In this document: positions 1 through 8,669 of the stretch, in pieces | How positions within the stretch are numbered: position 1 is the first letter of the stretch | Layout of the letters: every line of letters starts with the position of its first letter | Assembly (NCBI RefSeq): GCF_014199295.1 | Contig: NZ_JACIJH010000019.1 | Location: 1-57,727, forward strand | DNA from: Sphingopyxis panaciterrulae | GTDB taxonomy: Bacteria > Pseudomonadota > Alphaproteobacteria > Sphingomonadales > Sphingomonadaceae | Length of the DNA stretch: 57,727 nt | Direction: 5' to 3' | The notes under the pieces: generated by a model | The model's input: the letters and a program-made list of their open reading frames with translations, nothing else | What the model was told of the DNA's origin: nothing | Databases searched by the model: none | Position numbers and translations under genes: made by a program

Positions 1-92
1 AACCAGTCGGCCGACTAAATCCCCGGGATGAAGGGGTCCTTTTTGCACGCCGATCACCCCACGAAGGGGGTGCCTATTGCACGCTGATCCTC
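1..92. mobile_element. IS21-family-like terminal repeats (edge fragment)
   Basis: Two imperfect direct repeats are visible: GGGGTCCTTTTTGCACGCCG near 34-53 and GGGGGTGCCTATTGCACGC near 66-84. Multiple repeats of the type GGGGTCC-x-TTGCACGC-GAT are characteristic of IS21-family ends (family knowledge). No transposase is in the window, so only a terminus, or a solo remnant, is seen. The integrase frame that starts just after it lacks its normal 5' end, which fits disruption by this element. The exact IS boundary cannot be set from the window. Confidence 0.5.
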
Positions 93-995
93 AATGACCT
101 TATTCGAAAGTGGCGCCCCAATAGCCCCGAGTGGCAAAATTTAGCGGATACGACAAAGAAGACATGGGGTTCCGCCCTTGATCGTATCGAAGAAAGATGG
201 GGCGAAACGCCGCTAAATATTTGGTCTGATCCTCGCATGGTTAGAAAGGTTCTGGCTTGGCGCGATTCCAGAGCCGAAACCCCGCGCGCAGCAGATATGG
301 GCGTCACCGTGTTGCGATCGCTGCTCGAGTTTGGTCGACTCCGGGCATTGGTAACTAACAACGTCGCGTCCGACATACCCAAGCTATACAGGAATGGCAC
401 TCGGGCTGAAATCGTGTGGCTTGAGGAAGATATCGAGAAGTTCCGTGTTGCTAGCGAAGAGCTTCGGACGCCTCATGTCTATGATGGTCTTCGACTTGCC
501 GCGCTCACGGGGCTACGCCGGGCCGATCTCGTCTCGCTCATTTGGAGCGAGATTCATGAACACGCCATTCAAAAGAAAGCGGCAAAAGCCAGCCGGGGAA
601 AGCGGCGCGTCGCCACAATGCCGATAATTCCAGAGCTGGGTGAATTGCTAGTAGAATTGCGCAACCGCTATAGGTAATCAGGAGTAGAGCATGTGCTGGT
701 CAACAGTCGGGGTATTCCTTGGACAGGCGATGGGTTCGGAACCAGTTTCAATCGCGTTCGCGATCATGCCGGTATCATTCACATCGATACCAGCAACGGT
801 CAGCGCACTGCTAAACATGTTCACGACCTGCGCGGCACATTTTGCACCAAGCTCTTGAGGGCCGGTCTGTCAGACCACGAAGTCGCCGACATCATGGCTT
901 GGTCACCCGAACAAGTTTCCGGGATACGTCGAACCTACGTTGACCAATCCGCGGTTATTGTGGCAATCGGCGAGCGCATTCGACGCGGTCTGTAA
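93..995 (+). pseudogene. Tyrosine recombinase (phage-type integrase), 5'-truncated and interrupted by a stop codon
   Basis: One reading frame runs from about 93 to 995 and is broken only by TAA at 675-677. Downstream of the stop the same frame continues without a shift (SGVEHVLVNSRG). The part before the stop carries the core-binding segment and the first catalytic arginine region (ALTGLRRADLVSL). The part after it has the HDLRGTF box (H-x-x-R), the MAWS tryptophan position and the RTYVDQ tyrosine. All catalytic positions are therefore still recognisable although the gene is broken. The 5' end is missing next to IS21-like repeats. It is oriented toward tRNA-Gly and most likely is the relic of an older element at the same hot spot. 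A shortened product from a start at 237 or 693 would lack half of the fold. Confidence 0.8.
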
Positions 996-1052
996 ACTTC
1001 AGTGTAAACCGATTCGCGTCATTCAGAAGAAATCACTGATTTCCAATGGGAT

Positions 1053-1126
1053 GCGGGTGTAGCTCAATGGCAGAGCAGAAGCTTCCCAAGCTTACGACGA
1101 GGGTTCGATTCCCTTCACCCGCTCCA
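1053..1126 (+). tRNA. tRNA-Gly (anticodon CCC)
   Basis: The cloverleaf can be drawn by hand. The acceptor GCGGGTG pairs with CACCCGC, the D arm is GCTC/GAGC, the anticodon loop is TTCCCAA (anticodon CCC), the T arm is AGGG-TTCGATT-CCCT, and the encoded 3' end is TCCA. The first base pair of the anticodon stem is a G-A mismatch. The gene stays intact although it serves as the insertion site of the ~15 kb element that begins in its 3' half. This is the usual arrangement for tRNA-targeting integrases. Confidence 0.95.
1104..1119 (+). other. Putative attL core within tRNA-Gly
   Basis: TTCGATTCCCTTCACC in the T arm and acceptor strand of the tRNA matches 15 of 16 positions with 16111-16126, including 13 identical bases in a row. 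A tyrosine integrase gene begins 200 bases downstream. Use of a tRNA 3' end as attachment core is well known for this integrase family. The match is short, so the exact crossover is inferred. Confidence 0.55.
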
Positions 1127-1239
1127 TGACCTCATCCGACATTGTCCGAGTTTGCCTTTGAAAGCCGCAGAAAACTGCGGTATATTGCCTTTCGTTCTCC
1201 GACGATGTCCAGCACGATCCGACAGCATCCGAGCGTGTT

Positions 1240-1308
1240 TGGGGGCCATTTTGCCGATTCTAGCGTCGGGCTTCAATTCGAGTAGCCCCCAGCATGGGGG
1301 CCACTCGG
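1240..1308 (+). promoter_or_regulatory. Putative integrase arm-type binding sites, left end
   Basis: TGGGGGCCATTTTG (1240-1253) and TGGGGGCCACTCGG (1295-1308) lie between the tRNA and the integrase start; GCCCCC at 1285-1290 makes a small inverted repeat with the second copy. The same 9-mer TGGGGGCCA recurs at 16037-16045 near the other end of the island. Repeats restricted to the two ends of an integrase-carrying element suggest arm sites bound by the integrase N-terminal domain. This is an inference from position. Confidence 0.45.
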
Positions 1309-1324
1309 TGGAAAGGCTTGAACC

Positions 1325-2536
1325 ATGCCGCTTTCAGATGTCGCGATCCGCAACGCCAAGCCCCGAGAAAAATCCTATAAAATGGGCGACTCGCTCGGCC
1401 TCTTCCTGCTGGTTCAGCCGAGCGGCGGAAAGCTTTGGCGGTTCAAATATCGGGTCCTCCGACGCGAGAAGAAGCTGGCTCTGGGCACCTATCCCGACAT
1501 CAGCTTGAGCGAAGCGCGCCGCCGCCGCGATGAAGCGCGCCAGATGGTTGCCCACGGCCGGGACCCCGCCCGCGAAAAGCAACTCGAAAAGCACCGCGCG
1601 TTCATGGAGGCAGCGAACACCTTCGCCGCCATTGCCGACGAATATTGCCGCAAGCGTCGCCGCGACGGCGCGCGCGCCTGGGCGCCGGCCACCGCGAAAC
1701 GAAGCGAGTATCTGCTTTCGCAAATCAGCATTGCCATCGGCCGCCTCCCCGTCACCGAAATCGGCCCCGCCGATGTCCTCGCCGCCATTCGCAAGATCGA
1801 GGCCAAGGGCAATTACGAAAGCGCGCGCCGGACGCTGCAGCTCGCCAGCGGCGTGTTCCGCTACGCAGTCGCCACCGTCCGATTGAATTCGGACCCGACG
1901 CGCGATTTGCGGGGCGCGCTCATCGTGCCGAAAGTGACGCACTATGGCGCGGTCATCGATCCCAAGGAGGTCGGCGAACTCCTGCTCGCGATCGACGACT
2001 ATGAGGGACATGTCGTAACCAAGCTCGCCTTGCGGATCGCCCCGCATGTTTTCGTTCGGCCCGGCGAACTGCGGCACGCCGAATGGGGCGAAATCGACCT
2101 CGAAGCTGCACTATGGACGATCCCGGCGGAGAAGACGAAGATGCGGAAACCCCATCACGTCCCCCTGTCGCATCAGGTGATCGAGTTGTTCCGGTCGCTG
2201 CAAATGTTCTCGGGCAATAGCGGCTATGCCTTCCCGTCGATCCGCAGCCGCAAGCGCCCGATGTCGGACAATACGCTCAACGCCGCGCTGCGCCGGCTCG
2301 GCTATGCGAGCGATGAAATGACGGGGCATGGCTTCCGGGCGATGGCGAGCACCTTGCTCAACGAATCCGGGCTATGGTCGCCCGACGCGATCGAACGCGC
2401 GCTGGCGCACGGCGACACCGACCGGGTCCGCGCCGCCTATCACCGCGGCACGCATTGGAAGGAGCGCGTGAAGATGGCACAATGGTGGAGCGACCACCTC
2501 GACGAGCTGCGCGCGCAGGGAAAGAAGCCCCGTTAG
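1325..2536 (+). CDS. P4-type tyrosine integrase
   Basis: 403 residues, the normal size for P4/DUF4102-type integrases. Residues ~1-85 form the N-terminal arm-binding domain (MPLSDVAIRNAKP start; LALGTYPDISLSEAR motif). Residues ~95-195 are the core-binding domain and ~205-390 the catalytic domain. Catalytic residues are visible: R245 (FVRPGELR), the HGFR box (H335, R338), H362 and Y372 (AAYHRG). The gene is intact and sits directly downstream of tRNA-Gly, so it is the likely recombinase for insertion and excision of the 1104-16126 element. The ATG at 1325 begins the family-typical N terminus. The enzyme acts on DNA through a covalent tyrosine intermediate. Confidence 0.93.
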   Translation: MPLSDVAIRNAKPREKSYKMGDSLGLFLLVQPSGGKLWRFKYRVLRREKKLALGTYPDISLSEARRRRDEARQMVAHGRDPAREKQLEKHRAFMEAANTFAAIADEYCRKRRRDGARAWAPATAKRSEYLLSQISIAIGRLPVTEIGPADVLAAIRKIEAKGNYESARRTLQLASGVFRYAVATVRLNSDPTRDLRGALIVPKVTHYGAVIDPKEVGELLLAIDDYEGHVVTKLALRIAPHVFVRPGELRHAEWGEIDLEAALWTIPAEKTKMRKPHHVPLSHQVIELFRSLQMFSGNSGYAFPSIRSRKRPMSDNTLNAALRRLGYASDEMTGHGFRAMASTLLNESGLWSPDAIERALAHGDTDRVRAAYHRGTHWKERVKMAQWWSDHLDELRAQGKKPR

Positions 2537-2568
2537 CGGGATTTTTCAAAAACTTTCGCCCGGCAATC

Positions 2569-2594
2569 GGAAAAGTCGCCGCGGTGCATCCTAC
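2569..2594 (+). promoter_or_regulatory. Putative ECF sigma-dependent promoter of the sigma/anti-sigma operon
   Basis: GGAAAA at 2569 and TCCTAC at 2589 are 20 bases apart (start to start). The same pair, GGAAAC and TCCTAC, with the same 20-base offset and a shared TGCATCCTAC block, occurs at 4217-4242 in front of the receptor gene. GGAA-type -35 elements are typical of ECF sigma promoters. Shared architecture in front of the sigma gene and its receptor suggests autoregulation. Confidence 0.6.
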
Positions 2595-2660
2595 TAATTA
2601 GCCGAGGCGAGAAAGAGACGGGACAGCCAAGGCGAAAATCGGGAGAGGAGGAGTATCGGC

Positions 2661-3245
2661 TTGGGGCAAAGCCGTGCCGAGATTATCGCGTGGGTGGCCG
2701 GCAACGTGATTCCGCACGAGGCCGCGCTGCGCGCGCGTCTGCGGCGCATGGCGGTTGCGGGTGAGGAAATCGACGACATCGTGCAGGAAACCTATTTGAA
2801 CATCGCCCGGCTGAAGAGCGTCGCGCATATTCGCGACGGGCGCGGCTATCTGTTCACGGCCGCGCGGATGGTGATGCTCCAGCGCATTCGCCGCAATCGG
2901 ATCGTGCGGATCGATCATCTGACGGACGCGCAGGCGCTGGCGCTCGAAGACGACGCTCCCGGCCCGGAGCGGCACGTCGCCGCGCGGCGCGAGCTGGCGC
3001 GCGTGCGGCGCATGATCGAGGATTTGCCGCCGCGCTGCCGCGAGATATTCGAGCTGCGCCGCGTCGAGGGCGTCTCGCAGCGCGAGATCGCCGAACGGCT
3101 CGACCTGCCCGAACATACCATCGAGCAACAGGCCATTCGCGGCCTCAAGCTCATCCTCAAGGCGATCACGAACGAAGATCGCGAAAGCGCCGACCCTTCG
3201 GAAACGCGCCACACGGCGGTCAAAGGCACGTCGAGCAATGGATGA
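2661..3245 (+). CDS. ECF-family RNA polymerase sigma factor (FecI-like)
   Basis: 194 residues. Region 2 lies around 15-90 (EEIDDIVQETYLNIARL, then GYLFTAARMVMLQRIRR). Region 4 lies around 110-170 (LPPRCREIFELRRVEGVSQ, then the helix-turn-helix REIAERLDLPEHTIEQQ). The start is TTG at 2661 behind a strong GGAGGAG at about 2646-2652; no nearby ATG fits the region 2 start. The 3' end overlaps the FecR gene by 8 bases, so the two are translationally coupled. By family knowledge it would redirect RNA polymerase to the downstream TonB receptor promoter when the receptor signals through FecR. The inducing ligand is unknown. Confidence 0.9.
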   Translation: MGQSRAEIIAWVAGNVIPHEAALRARLRRMAVAGEEIDDIVQETYLNIARLKSVAHIRDGRGYLFTAARMVMLQRIRRNRIVRIDHLTDAQALALEDDAPGPERHVAARRELARVRRMIEDLPPRCREIFELRRVEGVSQREIAERLDLPEHTIEQQAIRGLKLILKAITNEDRESADPSETRHTAVKGTSSNG

Positions 3246-4197
3246 CGATGGCGCGGCGCGCTGGGCCATCCGCCGCGATGCAGGCCCGCTCTCCCCCGGC
3301 GAACAGCGGGAGTTCGACACCTGGCTCGCCGCCGACGAACGGCGGGAAGGCTCGCTGCTGCGCGCCGAGGCGGCGTTGGTCTATATCGACCGCGGCCCCG
3401 CGCTGATCGATGCGGAGAGCATCCCCGCCGCACCGGAAGAGGAAACCCCGGCGCCAGCGCGGACCACCCGGCGCCGCTTCCTTGCCGGCGGCGCCATCGC
3501 TGGCACGGCGATCGCGGCGGGCATCGCGGGCGTTTTGTTGATGCCGTCGGGCCAGCAATTTTCGACGACGATCGGCGAGGTGCGGCGGCTGCCACTGGCC
3601 GACGGTTCGATCGCCACGGTCAACACCGCCAGCCGCATCGCGGTCGCGCTCGAACCCGAGCGGCGCCATATCACCCTGGAGGAAGGCGAAGCCTGGTTTC
3701 AGGTCGCACACGACGCGCACCGCCCCTTCGTGGTCGATATCGGCAACGTCCGCGTCCGCGCCGTCGGCACCGCCTTTTCGGTCCGGCGCAATCCCGAAGG
3801 CGTCGACGTCCTCGTGACCGAAGGCGTGATCGAGACTTGGATAGAGGGCCACGAAGCGACCCGCACCCGCATCGCGCGAGGGGAGCGCAGTTTCGTCGCG
3901 ACGGGCACGCGGGCCATCGTGGCGGTGAAGGCCGCAGACGAGATCGAGCGCGCCCTGGCCTGGCGCGGCGGCGGGCTCGCCCTCAACGGCGAACCCCTGT
4001 CCTATGCCGTGGCGGAGTTGAATCGCTATAATCACCGCAAGCTGGTGGTGGAGGACCCGGTTCTCGCCCGGATGCCGATCGTTGGCTATTTCCGCACCAG
4101 CGAACCCGGTGATTTCGCCCGCGCGGTCGCGCCTCTGATCGGCGCGCGCGTGGAAATGCGGTCGGGTGACATGCACCTCGTTGCGATCGGCTCCTGA
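3238..4197 (+). CDS. FecR-family anti-sigma / signal transducer
   Basis: 319 residues. The N-terminal DUF4880-like segment (~5-60, AARWAIRRDAGPLSPGE, then WLAADERREGSLLRAE) should bind the sigma factor in the cytoplasm. A single membrane segment follows at ~82-105, preceded by TRRRFLAGG, which resembles a twin-arginine motif. The FecR domain is at ~112-215, and a C-terminal STN/DUF4974-like domain (~245-315) should contact the receptor in the periplasm. It overlaps the sigma gene by 8 bases and is followed by a sigma-type promoter and the receptor. This is the standard FecI-FecR-FecA surface-signalling layout. Confidence 0.9.
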   Translation: MDDDGAARWAIRRDAGPLSPGEQREFDTWLAADERREGSLLRAEAALVYIDRGPALIDAESIPAAPEEETPAPARTTRRRFLAGGAIAGTAIAAGIAGVLLMPSGQQFSTTIGEVRRLPLADGSIATVNTASRIAVALEPERRHITLEEGEAWFQVAHDAHRPFVVDIGNVRVRAVGTAFSVRRNPEGVDVLVTEGVIETWIEGHEATRTRIARGERSFVATGTRAIVAVKAADEIERALAWRGGGLALNGEPLSYAVAELNRYNHRKLVVEDPVLARMPIVGYFRTSEPGDFARAVAPLIGARVEMRSGDMHLVAIGS

Positions 4198-4216
4198 TTT
4201 TTTCGGCCCAAGCATC

Positions 4217-4242
4217 GGAAACGCGGCGGCGCTGCATCCTAC
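4217..4242 (+). promoter_or_regulatory. Putative ECF sigma-dependent promoter of the TonB receptor gene
   Basis: GGAAAC (4217-4222) and TCCTAC (4237-4242) repeat the motif pair and spacing found upstream of the sigma gene (2569/2589). The surrounding bases CGGCG-TGCATCCTAC are also shared. It lies in the 88-base gap between fecR and the receptor, so the receptor can be induced separately. Confidence 0.6.
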
Positions 4243-4285
4243 CTTATGAAGGCGCGCAACGCGCCTCTTATATGGGAGGGACAAG

Positions 4286-7200
4286 ATGCGGGGAATTTTC
4301 GAGTTCAACGGCGCGCGCACGATGGCGAACGCGGGGGCGAGCGTGGCTGCGATCGTCGCGGTGGCGATTGCCAGCCCGGCGATGGCGCAGGAACGCGATT
4401 TCAACGTGCCGGCGCAGGACGCCGCGCGCGCCATTCCCGAATTCGCCCGGCAGGCCGGCATACAAATCGTCGCCAGCGGCGTCACGACGCGCGGCAAGAC
4501 GACCAACGCAGTCCGCGGCAGCATGAGCGTCAGCGAAGGGTTGCGCGTGCTTCTGGCCGGAACCGGCCTCGTCGCCCGGGGCGACCCGGCCAACTCGGCC
4601 GTCATAACCGTCGTCGCGGCGTCGGAGGGCCAATCGGCGGCGTCCCAGCAAGGCGACTACGTCGCCAACGAAATCGTCGTCACCGCACAGAAGCGGGTGG
4701 AGTCGATTCAGGATGTGCCGATCGCGATCACGGCCCTGTCCCAGAAGAATCTGGAAGAGCAGAAGATCGAGAGCGGCGCCGACATCATGCGCGCGGTGCC
4801 GAACCTGACGTTCAGCAAGTCGAACTTCACCGGCTACAATATCTCGATTCGCGGCATCGGAACCAAGGCTATTTCAGCGACGAGCGACCCCGGTGTCGCG
4901 GTCAGCTTCAACAATGTCGGCATCATTCACAACCGCTTCTTCGAGCAGGAGTTCTTCGACATGGAGCGGCTGGAGGTGCTGCGCGGGCCGCAGGGCACCC
5001 TCTACGGACGTAATGCGACCGGCGGGGTCATCAACCTCATCACCGCCAAGCCGAAGCTGAACAAGTTCGAGGGCAGCATCAAGGGCGAGGTCGGCAATTA
5101 CGACAGCCGCCGTATGGTCGGGATGCTGAACATCCCGATCGTGCCCGATTCCTTCGGCCTTCGCATCGCCGGGTCGATGACCGACCGCGACGGCTATGAT
5201 TATAACTCCGTCACCAAGAACCGCGTCAATGGCCGCGACCTTTATTCGCTGCGCGCAACGCTCGGCTTTGAGAATGACTGGCTGCGCGGCAATTTTATCT
5301 GGGAGCGCTTTCGCGAGGACGACAATCGCTCGCGCACCGGCAAGCAGCTTTGTCACAGGGACGATAGTCCCGAAACGATCGGATCGACTTCGGTCATTGG
5401 TTCGGACAATGGCGTCGAGCGATGGCACGGCGCTCGCGCGGCACTGTTTAGTACGGGCTGCAAAGCGGGCAGCCTTTATGATGACAATGCCTTCGGGACA
5501 CCTAATGGCTTGGCGCTTGCCTATGTCAGCGGCGTGAACGTCGCCAACTCAATCTTTGTCCAAGGTTATGAAAATCTGGGCGATCGCACAGGGGCCACCC
5601 TGTTGAATCTGAAGGATCCTTATGGCGGGATGATGCAGTCGCGCGATCTGCGGGAAATCGCGTCGTTCCAGGACCCTATATATAGGGCGAAATCGGATCT
5701 GCTCGAACTCAATTTGGACGCCGACCTGACTGATGGTATTACTCTTTCGTCGCAGACGGCCTGGAACTGGGACGGCGTATACAGTTTCCAGGATTATAAC
5801 CGCTACAACACGCTACCGATCTTCAACGATACGTCGGGTTGGTTGGAGAATCCGCTGACCGGCGGCCCGAGTCCGATGCGGAGTCTCGCGCCCGGCGGGA
5901 TTTTCTGCGACCCACAGATCGGTTGCTCCGACACTCTTGGCGTTTTCGATATTTCCTCGGCCGATTCAAAGCAGTTTGCTCAGGAAGTCCGGCTGCAATC
6001 CAGCTTTTCAGGCCCGTTCAATTTCAGCATTGGCGGAAACTATACGAAGTTCCGCACGCAGAATGACTATTATGTCATGAGCAATCTTCTGACCGCGTTG
6101 GCCCGAATGGCACCGCTTAATAACACCGCGACCATTGGAGAATGCGGAGTCATTCCAGCGGTTGCGGTCGATGGTTTGGATTATTGTCCCTATATTGACC
6201 CCAATCCGGTCGAAAGCATTGATGGAGAGGGGCACAATTATTTCCGCAGTTCGAATCCTTATAAGTTGGAAAGCTGGGCCGCATTCGGCGAGGCCTATTA
6301 CAACATCAATCCCGACCTGAAGCTGACGGCGGGCTTACGCTATACCCGAGACCGCAAGACCTTCACGCCGGTACCGAGTCAGCTCCTTTTGGCACCGACC
6401 CTGTTTGCGGGGGGCACGGTCGGGCGCGGTTATCCGGCCGAACCCGATATCAAATTGAACTGGGGTGAGTTCACCGGCCGCGCCGGTATCGACTGGCAGC
6501 CCGATCTCGGTTTCACAGACCAGACGCTCGTCTATGCCTTCTATAGCCGGGGTTACAAGGCTGGCGGCATGAACCCGCCGACCCCCGGCTTCGCCACGGT
6601 GCAGCAATGGATCGACGCCGGCATCTTGCCCGAGGCGATAGCAAATCTATATGAGCAGTTGGGGGCGCTTCCGGTCCTTGAACTGACGGCTGTGAATTAC
6701 GGCCCAACCTTCGAACCGGAATTCGTCAATGCTTTCGAGATCGGCACCAAGAATGTGCTGATGGGCGGGCGGCTCACGTTGAACGCCGCTGCCTTTTTCT
6801 ACGACTATAAAAATTACCAAGTGTCGCAGATTCGCGACCGCACAGCGATCAACGAGAATTTCGACGCCAAGGTTTGGGGCGCCGAACTGTCGGCGCAGTT
6901 CGAACCAGTCGATCGTCTGCGCATCAACGCCAATATCGGCTGGCTAGGCTCGCGCATCGGCAAAGGGGAGCAATCCATCGACCCGATGAATCGCACGCTC
7001 GGCAATCCCAATTACACAGTCATCAAACCGTGGGTGCAGATGCCGTCCAATTGTGTCGTTCCCACCCAATTCGCAGAATCCTGGCTGCAAACGAACAGCG
7101 AAGTCCAGCAATATTGGAAGATGTGCGGTGGTTACGGCAGCATCCTTGCCTTGGGAGGACGGACGCTACCGGACCCGGCGACCGGCCTACCTTTCGACTT

Positions 7201-7609
7201 CGCCAACTATCCGGAATTGAACGGCGGCGCGGGTCTCTACACCGAGCTTGGCGGCAAGGAGTTGCCCAATTCACCGCATTGGACCGTCAACCTCGGCGCT
7301 GAATATACGATCCCGTTCGGCACCGACTGGAGCGCGACGATCCGCGGCGACGGTTATTGGCAGGGCAAGAGCTGGGCGCGGGTTTACAACCTCAACCCCT
7401 ACGACCGCCTGCGCGACTGGACCAACTTCAACATCTCGCTCCGTGTCGATGGTCCCGATGACCTGTCGATCGAGGCCTATGTGAAGAATGTCTTCAACTC
7501 GACCCCGATCACGGATGCCTTCCTGAACAGCGATGACTCGGGCCTGACGACCAACGTCTTCACCCTCGATCCGCGCATCATCGGGTTCAGCATCGCGAAG
7601 AAATTCTAG
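4286..7609 (+). CDS. TonB-dependent receptor/transducer with N-terminal STN signalling domain
   Basis: 1107 residues, at the long end for the family. A signal peptide ends near residue 34 (SPAMA-QE). The STN signalling domain is at ~40-112, a TonB-box-like EIVVTAQKR at ~129-137, the plug at ~140-260 (VLRGPQGTLYGRNATGGVIN) and a beta-barrel follows to the terminal phenylalanine (FSIAKKF). The STN domain is the part that talks to FecR, so with the two upstream genes it forms a complete cell-surface signalling system in the outer membrane. ATG 4286 follows GGGAGGG. The substrate is not readable from sequence; siderophore, haem, nickel or glycan uptake are all possible. The TonB motor at 23.4-26.0 kb could energise it. 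Confidence 0.93.
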   Translation: MRGIFEFNGARTMANAGASVAAIVAVAIASPAMAQERDFNVPAQDAARAIPEFARQAGIQIVASGVTTRGKTTNAVRGSMSVSEGLRVLLAGTGLVARGDPANSAVITVVAASEGQSAASQQGDYVANEIVVTAQKRVESIQDVPIAITALSQKNLEEQKIESGADIMRAVPNLTFSKSNFTGYNISIRGIGTKAISATSDPGVAVSFNNVGIIHNRFFEQEFFDMERLEVLRGPQGTLYGRNATGGVINLITAKPKLNKFEGSIKGEVGNYDSRRMVGMLNIPIVPDSFGLRIAGSMTDRDGYDYNSVTKNRVNGRDLYSLRATLGFENDWLRGNFIWERFREDDNRSRTGKQLCHRDDSPETIGSTSVIGSDNGVERWHGARAALFSTGCKAGSLYDDNAFGTPNGLALAYVSGVNVANSIFVQGYENLGDRTGATLLNLKDPYGGMMQSRDLREIASFQDPIYRAKSDLLELNLDADLTDGITLSSQTAWNWDGVYSFQDYNRYNTLPIFNDTSGWLENPLTGGPSPMRSLAPGGIFCDPQIGCSDTLGVFDISSADSKQFAQEVRLQSSFSGPFNFSIGGNYTKFRTQNDYYVMSNLLTALARMAPLNNTATIGECGVIPAVAVDGLDYCPYIDPNPVESIDGEGHNYFRSSNPYKLESWAAFGEAYYNINPDLKLTAGLRYTRDRKTFTPVPSQLLLAPTLFAGGTVGRGYPAEPDIKLNWGEFTGRAGIDWQPDLGFTDQTLVYAFYSRGYKAGGMNPPTPGFATVQQWIDAGILPEAIANLYEQLGALPVLELTAVNYGPTFEPEFVNAFEIGTKNVLMGGRLTLNAAAFFYDYKNYQVSQIRDRTAINENFDAKVWGAELSAQFEPVDRLRINANIGWLGSRIGKGEQSIDPMNRTLGNPNYTVIKPWVQMPSNCVVPTQFAESWLQTNSEVQQYWKMCGGYGSILALGGRTLPDPATGLPFDFANYPELNGGAGLYTELGGKELPNSPHWTVNLGAEYTIPFGTDWSATIRGDGYWQGKSWARVYNLNPYDRLRDWTNFNISLRVDGPDDLSIEAYVKNVFNSTPITDAFLNSDDSGLTTNVFTLDPRIIGFSIAKKF

Positions 7610-7644
7610 GTCCTCTCTCCACTGGGGGAACAACCTCGGGTCGA

Positions 7645-7686
7645 TGCCAAGCTTGCTCCCGGGTGCAAGCATCGGCCCGGTTTTTT
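7645..7686 (+). terminator. Possible rho-independent terminator after the TonB receptor gene
   Basis: GCTTGC and GCAAGC form a short stem around a TCCCGGGT loop, followed by a second pairing option (CCGGG/CCCGG) ending in a run of six T at about 7681-7686. Alternative pairings compete, so the call is moderate. Confidence 0.4.
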
Positions 7687-7803
7687 GAGACCAGAAACCG
7701 TGCGTTCTCTCGCGCTCCCTCCCCTGAGGGATAACTCGGCCGCCGTCCGGTCCTTCCCGGCACCGTGCGGCGGCCTATTTGCGCGGCAACAAAGGAGCCA
7801 ATC

Positions 7804-8661
7804 ATGACTCTCCAGACCGAACATCCGGCAGGCCTGGCTATCGAAAGGCGTAATTGGAAATTCGGTCGCGGCGCGACCGCGCGCCGCTGGTGGCATGGCG
7901 GGGATGCTGGACGGACCGCCTTCTATAACGCGCTGTCCTCGACCTTCCCGGTCGGCGAGAAATTCTTCATGTCGGCGGTGCGCCATTATCGCGACGAAGC
8001 GCCCGAGGCGCTGCGCGAGCAGATCGACGATTTCATCTTCCAGGAATCGACCCACTCGCGCGAGCATGTCTTCTTCAATCGGCAGGCGCGCGATGCGGGT
8101 TATGACCTCACGTCATCCGAGGACCGCGCGGCACGGACGATCGCATGGGCGAAACGGCGCCCGCCGATCATGCAACTCGCGGGAACCTGCGCTCTTGAGC
8201 ATTTCACCGCGACCCTCGCCAATGCGATCCTCACGGACCCCATGCACCTCGCGGGTGCCGACGCCGAAGCGCAGCGCATGTGGCGCTGGCACGCGATCGA
8301 GGAGATCGAGCATAAGGCCGTGGCCTTCGACACCTTACTACTCGCGATGCGGGACAGGCCCCGCTTCCGGCGCTGGACACTGCGGTTCTTCACCATGCTC
8401 GCGGCGGGCGTGCGCTTCCACTATGTCGTCTTTCGCAACACCGCCGATCTGTTGCGGCAAGATGGAAAGAATGACCTGCGGGCGTGGCGACGGCTTCTCG
8501 CTTATCTATACGGCAAGCCCGGCCTGATGCGGCTCCTGCTGCGCGACACGTTCACTTACTTCCGCCCGAGCTTCCATCCATGGCAGCATGACGACCGCGC
8601 TCTCGCGGCCCACGCCCTCGCAACCCTCTCGCCGCCGCTCGCCGCGCCGATGCCCAAGTGA
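7804..8661 (+). CDS. Ferritin-like metal-dependent hydrolase family protein (PF10118-like)
   Basis: 285 residues. Helical pattern with carboxylate/histidine pairs expected for a di-metal centre: FQESTHSREH, CALEHFTATL and AIEEIEHKAVAFD. This matches my recollection of the 'predicted metal-dependent hydrolase' family, which has a ferritin-like fold and no well-established reaction. ATG at 7804 follows AAGGAG with good spacing. The next gene begins 8 bases after its stop, so it probably shares an operon with the DUF2147 protein and LuxR regulator. It is part of the island cargo behind the TonB receptor. The function could be metal- or oxygen-dependent, but the substrate is unknown. Confidence 0.75.
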   Translation: MTLQTEHPAGLAIERRNWKFGRGATARRWWHGGDAGRTAFYNALSSTFPVGEKFFMSAVRHYRDEAPEALREQIDDFIFQESTHSREHVFFNRQARDAGYDLTSSEDRAARTIAWAKRRPPIMQLAGTCALEHFTATLANAILTDPMHLAGADAEAQRMWRWHAIEEIEHKAVAFDTLLLAMRDRPRFRRWTLRFFTMLAAGVRFHYVVFRNTADLLRQDGKNDLRAWRRLLAYLYGKPGLMRLLLRDTFTYFRPSFHPWQHDDRALAAHALATLSPPLAAPMPK

Positions 8662-8669
8662 TCGGCCGC

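Noticed and set aside
74..400. Minus-strand open frame over the relic integrase
   Set aside because: It shadows the integrase frame, lacks a recognisable motif and has no ribosome site.
3220..4605. 461-residue minus-strand frame opposite fecR and the receptor start
   Set aside because: Antisense to clear FecR and TonB receptor domains, no conserved motif.
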